A DNA stretch of 40,809 bases. Source: Caballeronia sordidicola (lineage in GTDB: Bacteria; Pseudomonadota; Gammaproteobacteria; Burkholderiales; Burkholderiaceae). The notes beneath the pieces are model-generated. The model made no database searches, was not told the origin of the DNA, and worked only from the letters and a program-made list of their open reading frames with translations. The translations under genes were made by a program, and so were the position numbers. The stretch covers positions 1 to 40,809 of the forward strand of contig NZ_MTHB01000070.1 of assembly GCF_002220365.1 (NCBI RefSeq), given 5' to 3'. Shown here in pieces: positions 17,300 through 25,771 of the stretch. Numbering within the stretch: position 1 is the first letter of the stretch; each line of letters begins with the position of its first letter.

Positions 17300-18177
17300 G
17301 CGCATCGAACGACCGTGCATCGGCGTCCGGCAACGCCGACAGCTTTACCGATATCTCGCAGTTCGAACACGTGCCGAGGCGTTACTACGGGCGTTATCTC
17401 GCCTCTGTCGTTATCCTCGCGATTGTGGCGTATATCGTCGTGGCGTTTGCGCGCGGACAGATCGACTGGGTCGTCGTGGGGCGCTTCCTGACAGCCAAGT
17501 CGATCCTTAAAGGCCTTGGCAATACCATCGTCATGACGATCCTCGCGATGGCGCTGGGTATTGTGCTTGGGGTGATCGTCGCAATCATGCGGCTCTCGAC
17601 CAATCCAGTCTTGCAAGCAGTCGCGCAAGCCTACGTGTGGCTGTTTCGCGGCACGCCGGTGATCCTGCAATTGTTGCTGTGGTTCAACCTCGCGCTGGTG
17701 TTTCCGGTCATGGGCATTCCCGGCCTGTTCGAAGTTCGCACGGTCGACATCATGACGCCGTTCCTCGCTGCCCTGCTCGGACTGGGGGTTAGTCAGGGTG
17801 CCTACACATCGGAAGTCGTGCGCGCGGGGCTGCTTTCGGTGGACACCGGCCAGTACGAAGCCGCCAAGTCGATTGGCATGCCGAAACTCCAGGCACTGCG
17901 GCGCGTGATCCTGCCGCAGGCCATGCGCGTGATCGTGCCGCCTATCGGCAACGAACTGATCGGCATGGTGAAGCTGACCTCGCTCGCCAGCGTGATCCAG
18001 TACGCGGAGATGCTGCACAGCGCCGAGAACATTTACTATGCGAACGCTCGCGTGATCGAATTGCTGATGGTCGCGGGCGTCTGGTATCTGGTGGTTGTCA
18101 CGGTGCTTTCCCTGCTGCAGTCCCGAGTCGAATTGCGCTTTGCGCGCGGCGCGGGACGCGCGTCCGCGAAACAGTAG
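17293..18177 (+). CDS. Polar amino-acid ABC transporter permease (HisM/GltK type)
   Basis: A 294-residue inner-membrane permease starting at ATG 17293, overlapping the lyase stop (ATGCTGA) with AAGGGA as ribosome binding site. A GTG nine codons upstream is less likely. A polar N-terminal tail of about 35 residues precedes the first helix ([17 protein letters not shown]). The family motifs are clear: [35 protein letters not shown], and the EAA loop [25 protein letters not shown] followed by [16 protein letters not shown]. Only one permease gene is present, so it probably acts as a homodimer. It imports a polar amino acid or derivative, here presumably the substrate of the lyase. Confidence 0.92.
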   Translation: MLSASNDRASASGNADSFTDISQFEHVPRRYYGRYLASVVILAIVAYIVVAFARGQIDWVVVGRFLTAKSILKGLGNTIVMTILAMALGIVLGVIVAIMRLSTNPVLQAVAQAYVWLFRGTPVILQLLLWFNLALVFPVMGIPGLFEVRTVDIMTPFLAALLGLGVSQGAYTSEVVRAGLLSVDTGQYEAAKSIGMPKLQALRRVILPQAMRVIVPPIGNELIGMVKLTSLASVIQYAEMLHSAENIYYANARVIELLMVAGVWYLVVVTVLSLLQSRVELRFARGAGRASAKQ

Positions 18178-18205
18178 CCCCACCCATACGCGAACCCAGG
18201 CAACA

Positions 18206-18970
18206 ATGAACCCACTAGTCAAAGCGGTCGACCTGCGCAAGTCCTATGGCGAATTCCAGGCGCTGCACGGCATCAATCTCGATGTCGCAAAGGGCGAAGT
18301 GCTGTGCATTATCGGGCCTTCCGGCTCGGGCAAAAGCACCTTCCTGCGCTGCATCAATCAACTCGAGACCATTAGCGGCGGCGCGCTATGGGTGAATGAC
18401 GAACTGGTCGGATACCGGCGCGTCGAGAACAAGCTTTATCCGCTGTCCGAAAAGCAGATGGCGCGGCAACGTCTTGCGACCGGCATGGTATTCCAGCGCT
18501 TCAATCTTTTTCCGCATATGACGGCGCTGGAAAATGTGATCGAAGGACCAGTCCAGGTGTTGAAGAAGAAAAAATCCGAGGCAGTTGAAGAAGCGCGGGC
18601 GTTGCTTACGCGGGTCGGGCTTGGTCACAAGTGCGACGCGTTTCCGGTCGAGTTGTCGGGTGGCCAGCAGCAACGTGTCGCCATTGCACGGGCGCTTGCC
18701 ATGCATCCTCAACTCATGCTTTTCGACGAACCCACCTCGGCCCTTGACCCCGAGCTGGTGGGCGAAGTGCTGAGCGTGATGCGCGATCTCGCCAAGAGCG
18801 GCATGACAATGATCGTGGTCACGCACGAACTCGGCTTCGCGCGCGAAGTGGCGAATCGCGTGGTCTTCATGGACCAAGGCAAGGTAGTCGAAACCGGCAC
18901 GCCCGAACAGGTGCTGTCGCGACCGCAACAACAGCGTACTCAAGAATTCATTTCGGCCGTGCTTTCCTAG
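18206..18970 (+). CDS. Polar amino-acid ABC transporter ATP-binding protein (GlnQ/HisP type)
   Basis: The 254-residue ATPase starts at ATG 18206 ([15 protein letters not shown]), 28 bp after the permease. An open frame reaching back to 18095 lies inside the permease gene and is not used. Motifs: Walker [10 protein letters not shown] (about 36-44), Q-loop FQRFNLFPH, signature [14 protein letters not shown], Walker [15 protein letters not shown] and H-switch VVTHE. There is no extra C-terminal regulatory domain, as expected for this family. It energises the permease at 17293. Confidence 0.94.
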   Translation: MNPLVKAVDLRKSYGEFQALHGINLDVAKGEVLCIIGPSGSGKSTFLRCINQLETISGGALWVNDELVGYRRVENKLYPLSEKQMARQRLATGMVFQRFNLFPHMTALENVIEGPVQVLKKKKSEAVEEARALLTRVGLGHKCDAFPVELSGGQQQRVAIARALAMHPQLMLFDEPTSALDPELVGEVLSVMRDLAKSGMTMIVVTHELGFAREVANRVVFMDQGKVVETGTPEQVLSRPQQQRTQEFISAVLS

Positions 18971-19044
18971 CGTCACCGCGCGCGTGGCAACGGCATTTAA
19001 ACCGGCTATTACCCCCCGTCAACCTCCTCGTCCAGGCGATTTTT

Positions 19045-19881
19045 ATGATCAATTCCTTGTTCCGGCGAACCCTAGTCAGCCTCGCTTTTGGCGCAGTGTC
19101 GTTCTCTGCGTCGTTGGCTCACGCCCAGACGCCCGTGGCGGGCAACGGCACGCTCACGGCCGCCATCGTGCCGAACTATCCGCCGTTCGAATACAAGGAC
19201 CCGGCAAGCGATGAACTGACCGGCTTCGACGTCGATCTCGGCGTCGCGCTAGCCGCAAAGATGGGGGTGAAACTGAAGTGGGACGAGACCAACTTTGACC
19301 AGATGATGAGCGCGCTGACCACGCATCGCGTGGATGTGATCCTGTCGGGTATGACGGACTTGCCGACGCGCCGCGAGGCAATAAACTTTCTTGACTACAT
19401 CAAGTCCGGGCCGCAGTTTTACACGCTGAAGGCGCGCGCCGGCGACTTCCCATCGATCGAAACAGTGTGCGGCAAGCATGTGGGCGCGAGCCGCCGCACG
19501 TCGTGGCCGGACGACATCAAGACGTGGAGCGACGAGCACTGCGTCAAGGCGGGGAAACCAGCAGTGCTCGTGGTGGGTACAGATGGTTCAGCCGACGCTC
19601 GCCTGCAGTTGCGCCAGGGACGCATTGACGCCGCCGTGCAAGGTGGTGAAACGCTGCCCTATCAGAACACCCTTGAGAAAGATGCGTACGCGCCGATCGG
19701 CCAGCCGTTCCTGTCACAGTACTCGGCGATTGGCATGGCGAAGAACAGCCCGGCTTTGAACGATGCGCTGAGCCAGGCATTCGGCAAACTGATCGCCGAT
19801 GGTACCTATGCAAAGATCCTGAAGAAATGGGGCTTGCAGGAACACGCGGTGTCGAAGGTCATCATCAATTCGCAAGAGTAA
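19045..19881 (+). CDS. Periplasmic amino-acid-binding protein (SBP family 3)
   Basis: A 278-residue family 3 solute-binding protein. A Sec signal peptide (VSLAFGAVSFSASLAHA, cleavage before QTP near residue 28) is followed by the family opening GTLTAAIVPNYPPFEY and LTGFDVDLGVALAAKMG. Further motifs are VDVILSGMTDLPTRREAINF and, near the end, LIADGTYAKILKKWGL. Two cysteines (in ETVCGKH and DEHCVKA) could form a disulfide. It is the last gene of the lyase/importer operon, 74 bp after the ATPase, and is followed by a strong terminator. It defines what the importer carries; the ligand cannot be read from sequence alone. Confidence 0.92.
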   Translation: MINSLFRRTLVSLAFGAVSFSASLAHAQTPVAGNGTLTAAIVPNYPPFEYKDPASDELTGFDVDLGVALAAKMGVKLKWDETNFDQMMSALTTHRVDVILSGMTDLPTRREAINFLDYIKSGPQFYTLKARAGDFPSIETVCGKHVGASRRTSWPDDIKTWSDEHCVKAGKPAVLVVGTDGSADARLQLRQGRIDAAVQGGETLPYQNTLEKDAYAPIGQPFLSQYSAIGMAKNSPALNDALSQAFGKLIADGTYAKILKKWGLQEHAVSKVIINSQE

Positions 19882-19919
19882 GAAGGCGACGGGCATACGC
19901 TTGATCGACGCGTATACGG

Positions 19920-19962
19920 AAACGGGCGTTGTCAGAGGGAACCCTTCGACAACGCCCGTTTT
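19920..19962. terminator. Strong bidirectional terminator between converging operons
   Basis: A perfect 14-bp stem (AAACGGGCGTTGTC at 19920-19933 with its complement at 19948-19961) surrounds a 14-base loop and ends in TTTT on the plus strand. It lies 38 bp past the binding-protein stop and 16 bp from the stop of the converging gene at 19978, so it can serve both. Confidence 0.88.
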
Positions 19963-19977
19963 ACTTGAAGCTTCAAA

Positions 19978-21030
19978 TTACCGCTCGACCTGACGATTCC
20001 AGCGCGCGTCCCATTGCGGACGATTTGCGTTGATCACATCCCAGTCCACCACGTTCACCTTCTTCACCAGGTCATCGAGGTTGCCCAGTTGCTGCTGCAT
20101 CGTGTCGGGCATCTTCGCCTGGCGGTTCGTCGGAATCTGGCGACCGGCGCTCGCTGCCTTGCTTTGTGCCGACGCCGAGATCATGAACTGCGCAAGCTTT
20201 TGCGCGAGCGCCGGATCGGGGTTGTTCGCCACCACGCATTCATCGACGAGCAACAGCACCGGACCTTCCTTCGGGTTCACATAGGCAACGGGAATACCCT
20301 TCGCCTGCAGGTCACCCACTGCCGTCGGTGTGAGCGGGAACAGGCCGGCTTGACCGGTCTGGACCATCTCCGAGATCTTCGCCGAGTTCGGAATGTACTC
20401 GATCACGTTCCGGCCCACGGTGCTTTGCCATTTCGTGAAACCCGGTTCGACGTTCTTCTCGGAGCCGCCCTCAAGCCGGTTGATCATCAGGAAGCCGTGC
20501 AGGCCGAACGTGCTGCTCGATGCCGACTGGAACACCACTTTGTCCTTGTATTTCGGATCGGCGAAATCGAGCCATGACGTGGGGGGCGCCCAGCCATTGG
20601 CCGTGAAGAGCTTCGTGTTGTAGGCAATGCCGGTCATGCCGAGCTGTACGCCCGCGCCGATATCGTCCTTCATGCGAGCGAACGGATAAAGCTGCTTGAG
20701 TTCGGGGCTGTCGTCGAGTTTTTGGCAGACGCCCATGCTGACTGCGCGCGCCATCACGCCATCGTCGAGGAACACTACGTGGATTTGTGGCTTCGCTTTG
20801 TTCGCGAGCAGCTTGGCGAGAATGTCAGAGGACGTGCCGGGGACCACTACTACTTTTACGTTGTTGGCCTTCTCGAATTCGGGCAGGACCTCGCTCGTGT
20901 ACGCTTTTTCCATCGCGCCGCCGTTCATGCCGATGTAGATCGTTTTGGTGTCGGCTTGCGCTGGCGTGGAGAGGGCTGCTGCGCACAAGGCGGCAATGCC
21001 AGCACTGGCGACTGTCTGAAACGCTTTCAT
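19978..21030 (-). CDS. Periplasmic binding protein, PotD/spermidine-putrescine-like, end of the catabolic cluster
   Basis: A 350-residue exported solute-binding protein: signal peptide of about 26 residues ending in PAQA-D, then TIYIGMNGGAMEKAYTSEVLPEFEKANN and VVVPGTSSDILAKLLANK. Later motifs are VVFLDDGVMARAVSMGVCQKL, GMTGIAYNTKLF and NRPQWDARWNRQVER at the end. This architecture is the extracellular solute-binding protein family 1 branch that works with PotABC-type importers. The matching ATPase and permeases lie upstream on the same strand at 24044-26840, separated by the oxidoreductase genes. This placement suggests a joint role of uptake and oxidation of one substrate. It lies 61 bp past the oxidase B gene. 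Confidence 0.88.
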   Translation of the reverse strand: MKAFQTVASAGIAALCAAALSTPAQADTKTIYIGMNGGAMEKAYTSEVLPEFEKANNVKVVVVPGTSSDILAKLLANKAKPQIHVVFLDDGVMARAVSMGVCQKLDDSPELKQLYPFARMKDDIGAGVQLGMTGIAYNTKLFTANGWAPPTSWLDFADPKYKDKVVFQSASSSTFGLHGFLMINRLEGGSEKNVEPGFTKWQSTVGRNVIEYIPNSAKISEMVQTGQAGLFPLTPTAVGDLQAKGIPVAYVNPKEGPVLLLVDECVVANNPDPALAQKLAQFMISASAQSKAASAGRQIPTNRQAKMPDTMQQQLGNLDDLVKKVNVVDWDVINANRPQWDARWNRQVER

Positions 21031-21091
21031 TTACTGATCTCCATTAGAAGGGGGGCATGCCTGATTTTTGTTCGCACTTTTTTGAGGTTAC

Positions 21092-22211
21092 TCAAGCAAA
21101 TCTCTTGATTGAAAATGCATCGATCGGCGTGTTCGTCGCTGCGTCCACAACAAGGTCGGAAAGCACCTCTCCAACCCCCGGGGCAAGCAGGAACCCGCCG
21201 CCCGAAAATCCAAACGCATGCAGTAGCCGCGGTGTCGTGCGGCTAAAGCCAATCACTGGATTGTCGTCGGGCGTACTGCCTTCCACCCCTGTCCAGGTCC
21301 GCAACAGTAACGCATCCTTCAACGCCGGCAAAAGCGCGCACGCCGCGCGCATCACTGTGCGTGTCGTCTCCGTGAGCGGTTGCGCATACTCGCCATCGCC
21401 CAACCCACGCCCGCCACCAATCACCACAATTGCCACGCGATACCTGACGGGCATAAATGCCGCCGCCATAGACCCCAAGATTGTGATCGATGAAATACGG
21501 CAGTGGCTCAGTCACCCACATGTTCGGATAGATCGGCTCCATCGGGATGGTCTCGCCAAAGTATCCGGCCACCGTGTTGCCCCACGCGCCGGCAGCATTG
21601 ACCAGCCAGTCGCTCTGAACCTCGATCGTCGCGCCTGAGTCGTGCCGCGCCTCAACAACGAACCGCTCTCCCGCACGCACGATGTTCGTCACCGCGGTCT
21701 GCTCACGGACATCGGCACCGGCTGCACGCGCCGCGCGCGCGAATGCCGGTGACACGACGCGCGGATTCGCATGACCGTCACGGGGACATAACGAACCGCC
21801 CACCGCAGCCGCCCCAAGCCACGGGTAACGGCGCCTGAACGCAGGTCCGCTCATCAACTGCAAATCGAGGCCGAAGGGGTTGGCAAGCTGCGCGTACGCC
21901 TCAAGCGCCGCAAGATCGGCTTCGCTGCGAGCCAACCTCAAATGCCCCGAAACAACGAATTCTCCATCCGTGCCGACAAGTTCCGGCAGCCGGTCCCAAA
22001 TCGATCGTGCACGTACCGCCAGCGGTAATTGTTCGGCCGGGCGCCCCTGGCGGCGCACGCCGCCATAATTCACGCCGCTAGCCTGCGCGCCGCAATACCG
22101 GCGTTCGAAAAGCCCAACCTTAAGACCCCGCTTCGCAAGCATCAAGGCCGTCGATGACCCCACCAAACCGCCGCCCACCACCAGCACGTCAAACCGCAAA
22201 GTCTCATTCAT
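21092..22211 (-). pseudogene. FAD-dependent amino-acid oxidase B subunit (OoxB/DAO family), single-base frameshift
   Basis: From ATG 22211 the frame encodes a DAO-family flavoprotein with the FAD-binding Rossmann motif VVGGGLVGSSTALMLAKRG, then DGHANPRVVSPAFARAARAAG. It continues to YARQVSRGN and then shifts. The expected continuation VVIGGGRGLGDGEYAQPL reads in another frame, which runs on through TGVEGSTPDDNPVIG and GFSGGGFLLAPGVGE to the natural stop at 21092. One extra T (A on the plus strand) in AATT at 21428-21431 explains it: removing it gives a 372-residue protein of normal length. Partners are the A subunit (overlap 8 bp) and the [2Fe-2S] C subunit. Such trimers oxidise octopine, nopaline or cyclic amino acids such as D-hydroxyproline. 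A genuine mutation or a sequencing error are both possible. Confidence 0.85.
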
Positions 22212-23661
22212 CGCGTGCGTGCTCCGGAATGCCGGCAAGGTGGTCCCCTTCTTCCGCCTCGTCTGTCATCGCTATCGATAAAGGCACGGGTTTGATCGGC
22301 GCCTGTCCGCGCAAACGTCCAACCTCCGCGATGGGTTTGCCCGTTTCCGCGCTCAGCAATTCCGCCGCTGCCGCGCCACACATGCGCCCCTGGCAACGAC
22401 CCATGCCCACGCGCGTCAGCGCCTTCAACCGATTGATCTCACTCGCCTCGCCAGCACGAATGCAGCGGCGCAGCGCGCCGGCATCGATCTCCTCGCAGCG
22501 ACACACCGTCATGTCGTCCGGCCAGTGCGACGCGCAATCGGCGGGCGGCGAAAACGCCTGTTCCAGCCCAATCCGAAATTCGGCGATGTTCGCCAGTTGC
22601 CGATCCAGCTTCGTGGCCTGAGCCTGAACGTTGGCGTTACCAGCCGGATTCCCAAGGTCCTCCAGCATCGCCAGCGCCGCGCGACGGCCAGCCAGTTCCG
22701 CAGCATCCGCACCGGCGATACCCGCGCCATCGCCGGCGAGATAAACGCCCGGCACCGAAGTGCGACCAGCGGCATCACGCTCCGGCAGCCACGCGCGGTT
22801 GATTGGATCGAAACGAAAACGGCAACCCGCCAGATCTGCAAGCTGCGTTTCGGATCGCAGGCCGTAGCCAAATCCAACCGCATCGCAGGGAATGGTCAGC
22901 TCTTGATCGCTATCGCGATAGGTCATGGCCTGCACGGCTTTATCGCCGGTCGCACGCACCAGCGTCACGCCACGTTCAATGCGAATCCCACGCGCCGCCA
23001 GCCAGCCGACGTAATAGAGGCCCTTTGCAAACGTGGACGGTTGACGCAGCAAACGCGGCGTCGCGGCTAACTGACGAGAGAACGGATTGGTATCGAGCAC
23101 CGCCTCAACCTGCGCGCCCGCCTTCGCGTATTGATACGCGACGAGGTAAAGCAACGGCCCGGTCCCCGCGAACACCACGCGGCGTCCGATCGCGCAGCCC
23201 TGCGATTTCAGCGCGATCTGCGCAGCGCCAAGGGTGTAGACCCCCGGCAGCGTCCAGCCCGAAAACGGCAACACGCGGTCGGTCGCGCCGGTCGCGATCA
23301 GCAAGTGCGAATAAGGCACCGTGCGCTGGCGTCCGCCGTGCAAGGTATCAAGCCGCGCAGCGCCGCATCCCCACACCAGCGTGTCAGGTCGATAGTCGAT
23401 CTTTGGAAGCAGGCAGGCCATGGTTGAGTGCACGGCGTCGGCCTTGCCTGCTTCCATGCCATACAGCGTGCGTTTGCTGCGGGCAAAACCCGCGTCCGCC
23501 GGCGGCTGTCGATAGATCTGGCCACCGGCACGCGGCGCTTCGTCGATCACGACCGGCACCAGCCCCGCCGCCACCAGCGTCTCAGCCGCCCTCACGCCAG
23601 CCGGTCCCGCGCCGACAATGACAACCCGATGCATCCTGTTTTTATCGATAGCCGCGCTCAC
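22204..23661 (-). CDS. FAD/NAD(P)-binding oxidoreductase A subunit (OoxA/HcnB-like) with C-terminal [2Fe-2S] domain
   Basis: A 485-residue cytoplasmic flavoprotein. I start it at GTG 23661, which overlaps the C-subunit stop as GTGA; ATG 23634 (MHRVVIVGAG) is the alternative. It has an N-terminal dinucleotide-binding motif VVIVGAGPAGVRAAETLVAAG, then DEAPRAGGQIYRQPP and a second nucleotide-binding site (RRVVFAGTGPLLYLVAYQYA). GVYLAGDGAGIAGADAAELAGRRAAL is the FAD-closing motif. The C-terminus is a BFD-like domain with cysteines CRCEE and GRCQGRMC able to hold an iron-sulfur cluster. It forms the electron-transfer and second flavin subunit of the trimeric dehydrogenase with the genes at 21092 and 23658. 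Confidence 0.88.
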   Translation of the reverse strand: MSAAIDKNRMHRVVIVGAGPAGVRAAETLVAAGLVPVVIDEAPRAGGQIYRQPPADAGFARSKRTLYGMEAGKADAVHSTMACLLPKIDYRPDTLVWGCGAARLDTLHGGRQRTVPYSHLLIATGATDRVLPFSGWTLPGVYTLGAAQIALKSQGCAIGRRVVFAGTGPLLYLVAYQYAKAGAQVEAVLDTNPFSRQLAATPRLLRQPSTFAKGLYYVGWLAARGIRIERGVTLVRATGDKAVQAMTYRDSDQELTIPCDAVGFGYGLRSETQLADLAGCRFRFDPINRAWLPERDAAGRTSVPGVYLAGDGAGIAGADAAELAGRRAALAMLEDLGNPAGNANVQAQATKLDRQLANIAEFRIGLEQAFSPPADCASHWPDDMTVCRCEEIDAGALRRCIRAGEASEINRLKALTRVGMGRCQGRMCGAAAAELLSAETGKPIAEVGRLRGQAPIKPVPLSIAMTDEAEEGDHLAGIPEHARDE

Positions 23662-24011
23662 GCTCCGATCACTCCCGAAGGCCGCGTCAGGACCCGCATG
23701 CCGTCCTTGACGAAGGTCGAACACGCCCTGATCCGTGTGCCCTCTTCCAGTTGTACCCAGCAATCCTGACACGCGCCCATCAGACAGAATCCTGCACGCG
23801 GTTCACCGCTAAACTCGGTGTCACGCACGCGCCGGGTGTGCAGCAGGATGGCGCTCAATACGGTATCGCCAGTTAAGGCTGTGATAGCTTCGCCATCGAC
23901 CGTAATCCCCACTTCCTTGCGATGCGCTTCAGTAAGACGCACAAATTGCGGCGTGGCATCGGCCGCGCTCTGCTGCTGGCCGGCCGATGTTGCGCTGGGG
24001 AGATTTGTCAT
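23658..24011 (-). CDS. [2Fe-2S] ferredoxin-like subunit of the amino-acid dehydrogenase (HcnA/SoxG-like)
   Basis: A 117-residue Fer2_4-type protein starting at ATG 24011 (MTNLPSATSAGQQ). A TTG twelve codons upstream is possible. After a low-complexity start it reads VGITVDGEAITALTGDTVLSAIL, then the cluster ligands CLMGACQDC with a final Cys in RIRACSTF, the C-x4-C-x2-C...C pattern of small [2Fe-2S] subunits. It overlaps the A-subunit start by 4 bp and follows the permease gene by 32 bp. It completes a heterotrimer in which electrons from the flavin oxidation are passed on, probably to the quinone pool. Confidence 0.9.
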   Translation of the reverse strand: MTNLPSATSAGQQQSAADATPQFVRLTEAHRKEVGITVDGEAITALTGDTVLSAILLHTRRVRDTEFSGEPRAGFCLMGACQDCWVQLEEGTRIRACSTFVKDGMRVLTRPSGVIGA

Positions 24012-24043
24012 CGCGTAGAGTGAAGTCGTGGGTGCCGAGAGAA

Positions 24044-24838
24044 TCAATGCGAACCGATCAGGATCCGGTTCAGTCCATATACGCGATCGAGCACGATCAT
24101 CGCCCCGGCCGTCACGAGGATCACGAGGGCAGATACGGACGCCATCATCGGGTCGATCGATTCCGTCGCATACATGTACATGCGCACCGGCAACGTAATG
24201 GTCTGCGGCGAGGTCACGAAGATCGACATGGTCAGTTCATCGAAGCTGTTGATGAACGCGAGCAGCCAGCCGCCCGTAATACCGGGCAGGATCATCGGCA
24301 GCGTGATGCGGCGAAACGCCGTCCATCGATCCGCTCCCAAAGACTGCGCCGCATGCTCGATGCTGCGATCCATGCCGCTCACCGAGGCCAGCACCAGCCG
24401 CATCACGAACGGCGTGATGATGATCATGTGCGCCGCGACGAGCCACGTGAACGAGCCGGTTGCGCCAATCATCGCGAAGAAGCGCAGGAACGCAATGCCG
24501 AGCACGAGGCTTGGAATCACCAGAGGCGAGAGGAACAGGCCATTGAGGAATTCACGCCCCGGAAAACGTTCACGGCCGATAGCAAGCGCCGCCGGCAACG
24601 CCAGTGCGAGCGACAGCGTAGCCGACGCGAACGCCAGCTTGATACTGTTGAAAAACGCCGAGATGAAATCCGGGTAGTCAAGAATCGCGCGGAACCAGCG
24701 TAACGAAAAACCGTGCGTGGGCAGCGTCAGCGTCTGGTCCGGCGTGAACGCAACCAGCACGATGATGACAAGCGGCGCCAGCACGAACAAGATCACGAGC
24801 GTGTGAAAACTCAAGGCAACGAGGCCGTTCTTTCGCAT
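24044..24838 (-). CDS. ABC transporter permease (PotC type) of the catabolic cluster
   Basis: A 264-residue inner-membrane permease with six predicted helices, opening with LSFHTLVILFVLAPLVIIVLVAF and FSLRWFRAILDYPDF, typical of PotC-type subunits. The EAA loop is HAAQSLGADRWTAFRRITLP. It follows its partner permease by 18 bp and precedes the [2Fe-2S] subunit gene. Together with the genes at 24857 and 25764, and probably the binding protein at 19978, it forms a complete importer for the substrate oxidised by the adjacent dehydrogenase. Confidence 0.92.
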   Translation of the reverse strand: MRKNGLVALSFHTLVILFVLAPLVIIVLVAFTPDQTLTLPTHGFSLRWFRAILDYPDFISAFFNSIKLAFASATLSLALALPAALAIGRERFPGREFLNGLFLSPLVIPSLVLGIAFLRFFAMIGATGSFTWLVAAHMIIITPFVMRLVLASVSGMDRSIEHAAQSLGADRWTAFRRITLPMILPGITGGWLLAFINSFDELTMSIFVTSPQTITLPVRMYMYATESIDPMMASVSALVILVTAGAMIVLDRVYGLNRILIGSH

Positions 24839-24856
24839 TGCAGCGGTCTCCTTTCC

Positions 24857-25771
24857 TTAACCGAGGCTTCTGGAGTAACGACGCTCCAGAACCCGGTAGT
24901 ACGTGATCATGATCACGAGGTTCGCGATCAGCAACAGGATCGCGATGGTCGCGCCGAGCGGCCAGTTGAGCGAGCCGAGGAATTCATCGTAGACAGCGGT
25001 GGCCGCTACTTTCAGACGACGGCCGCCGAGCAGGCCGGGAATCGCAAACGCGCTCGCCGACAAGCCGAACACCATCAGGCTGCCCGACAAAATGCCTGGC
25101 GCGATCTGCGGCAACACAATGCGCCGCAACGTGGTCGACGGTGACGCCATCAGCGAAAGCGCCGCGTTTTCAACCTGCGGATCAAGCTTCTGCAGCGAGG
25201 TCCAGACGGGGATCACCATGAACGGCAGCATGACGTGAACGAGCGCAATCACGATCGCGAAGGTGGTGTACTCCAGCTTGTAAGGACCCAGCCCGAAGAG
25301 GCCGAAGAACTGATTCACGATACCGCCCGTGTTGAGCAACATGCTCCAGCCGAACGCACGCACCACGACTGACACAAGCAACGGTGCAAGGATCACGAGC
25401 AGAAACATCGAGCGCCACGGATCACGCATGCGGTACAACACGTAAGCCTCAGGCGCACCAATCGCAACGCACAGCAAGGTCGTCAGGATCGCGATGCCGA
25501 AGGTCCGCGCAAAAATGGTCTGGTAGTAGCTGTCCGTCAGCACTTCAAGATAGTTGCCGAACTGGAACGCGGCGATCGGGCCGCTAGCGGGATCGAAGCG
25601 ATAGAACGTCAGCACAACAGTCATCGCGAGCGGCGTCAGTACGAGGACTGCGAAGAGGATGAACGCAGGCAAGCTCATCAGCCAGGGCGGCACGAATGCG
25701 TGCCACGGCGCGCGGTCTTTACTCAACGCGCCGCTATTTTCCGGTCCAGCCGATTCGATGGTACTAGCCAT
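24857..25771 (-). CDS. ABC transporter permease (PotB type) of the catabolic cluster
   Basis: A 304-residue inner-membrane permease. A 30-residue polar tail precedes the first helix (LMSLPAFILFAVLVLTPLAMT), then a periplasmic loop ending YYQTIFARTFGIAILTTLLCV and four more helices. The EAA loop reads ENAALSLMASPSTTLRRIVLPQIAPG. The ATG overlaps the ATPase stop by 8 bp. It pairs with the permease at 24044. The substrate is not determined by sequence; context points to a lysine-derived amino acid or opine-like compound. Confidence 0.92.
   Translation of the reverse strand: MASTIESAGPENSGALSKDRAPWHAFVPPWLMSLPAFILFAVLVLTPLAMTVVLTFYRFDPASGPIAAFQFGNYLEVLTDSYYQTIFARTFGIAILTTLLCVAIGAPEAYVLYRMRDPWRSMFLLVILAPLLVSVVVRAFGWSMLLNTGGIVNQFFGLFGLGPYKLEYTTFAIVIALVHVMLPFMVIPVWTSLQKLDPQVENAALSLMASPSTTLRRIVLPQIAPGILSGSLMVFGLSASAFAIPGLLGGRRLKVAATAVYDEFLGSLNWPLGATIAILLLIANLVIMITYYRVLERRYSRSLG

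Noticed and set aside
19920..19962. Attachment site or transposon end
   Set aside because: Perfect stem, loop and T-run between two converging stops are fully explained as a terminator.
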